This document shows, in pieces, positions 5,297 through 5,623 of a DNA stretch of 5,623 nt (within the stretch, counting starts at the first letter, position 1; every line of letters starts with the position of its first letter). The position numbers were made by a program, and so were the translations under genes. Source of the stretch: Bacillota bacterium (GTDB lineage Bacteria > Bacillota_C > Negativicutes > Sporomusales > Sporomusaceae); assembly GCA_023441125.1 (NCBI GenBank), contig JAEZQV010000275.1, forward strand, positions 1-5,623, in the 5' to 3' direction. A model generated the notes under the pieces. That model searched no databases, was not told where the DNA came from, and worked only from the letters and a program-made list of their open reading frames with translations.

Positions 5297-5623
5297 ATGA
5301 ACAAAAGACTTCTTAAAGCAGCTGTGACTACGGCTCTGACAGTAGCTTTCGCTGTGCCGGCCTTCGCTAACCCTTTCACCGATGTTCCTGCTAAACACTG
5401 GGCTTATGACGCTGTCAACAAACTGGCCCAGGCCGGTGTAATCACTGGCTACAGCGACGGCACCTTCAAAGGTGACAAAACCGTTTCCCGCTACGAAATG
5501 GCTTCCATGATCGCCAGTGCCATGCAAAAGAACCTGAACAACGACCAAAAGCAAATCGTTGACCAGCTTTCCAAAGAGTTTGCTACCGAACTTACAGAAA
5601 TGGGTATCAAAGTAGAAACTCTT
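5297..5623 (+). CDS. SLH-domain outer-membrane protein, OmpM type (5' part)
   Basis: The first 109 residues are present and the gene runs off the window. A signal peptide (basic MNKRLLK, hydrophobic core, PAFA ending at residue 24) is followed by one SLH domain at about 26-76: NPFTDVPAKHWAYDAVNKLA, then AGVITGYSDGTF, then the TVSRYEMASMIA end motif. The next stretch (NLNNDQKQIVDQLSKEFATEL) looks helical and may be a coiled-coil spacer. A single N-terminal SLH domain, a helical spacer and a C-terminal beta-barrel is the plan of OmpM/Mep45 proteins of Negativicutes, in which the SLH domain binds polyamine-modified peptidoglycan and so holds the outer membrane. The barrel is outside the window, so an S-layer-type protein cannot be fully excluded. 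In this piece all Asn codons are AAC and all Ile codons ATC, typical of high expression and unlike the ATT-rich operon upstream. AAGGGGGA at 5281-5288 is the ribosome binding site. Confidence 0.85.
   Translation, partial: MNKRLLKAAVTTALTVAFAVPAFANPFTDVPAKHWAYDAVNKLAQAGVITGYSDGTFKGDKTVSRYEMASMIASAMQKNLNNDQKQIVDQLSKEFATELTEMGIKVETL

Overview
The window looks like chromosome from a Negativicutes bacterium, a Firmicutes-lineage organism with a lipopolysaccharide outer membrane. Two things on one stretch support this. The first is a complete inner-membrane and periplasmic LPS-export gene set: a lipid A acyltransferase end, then lptC, lptA, lptB and an LptF/LptG permease. The second is the start of a secreted SLH-domain protein of the OmpM type, the porin-like protein that ties the outer membrane to peptidoglycan in this class. 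A Sporomusa/Pelosinus-like relative is a reasonable guess, but the genus cannot be fixed from this sequence.

Bases 1-4873 form one tightly packed plus-strand operon. The 3' end of an LpxL/HtrB-type acyltransferase overlaps lptC by 22 bases. The lptC stop directly abuts the lptA ATG. The next gaps are 30 bases to lptB (with a corrected ATG start at 1745), 11 bases to a single LptF/G permease and 34 bases to a DUF3084 membrane coiled-coil protein. The operon ends at a clean Rho-independent terminator (4924-4960). The acyltransferase finishes lipid A. LptB with the permease would extract LPS from the inner membrane, and LptC and LptA would pass it across the periplasm. The DUF3084 protein has no established function, but its place in the operon suggests envelope biogenesis.

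Bases 4961-5296 are non-coding and rich in regulatory signals. Three inverted repeats lie upstream of a good sigma-70-type promoter (-35 at 5095, extended -10 at 5118). A roughly 167-nt structured leader follows. Its most striking feature is a perfect 11-bp complementarity between 5216-5226 and 5278-5288, which would bury the Shine-Dalgarno sequence of the SLH gene in a stem closing a 51-nt branched loop. This looks like a translational control element for the major outer-membrane protein and matches no riboswitch class that I recognise.

Bases 5297-5623 encode the first 109 residues of the SLH/OmpM protein: a signal peptide and one SLH domain, cut off by the window edge. Its codon choice suggests a highly expressed gene.
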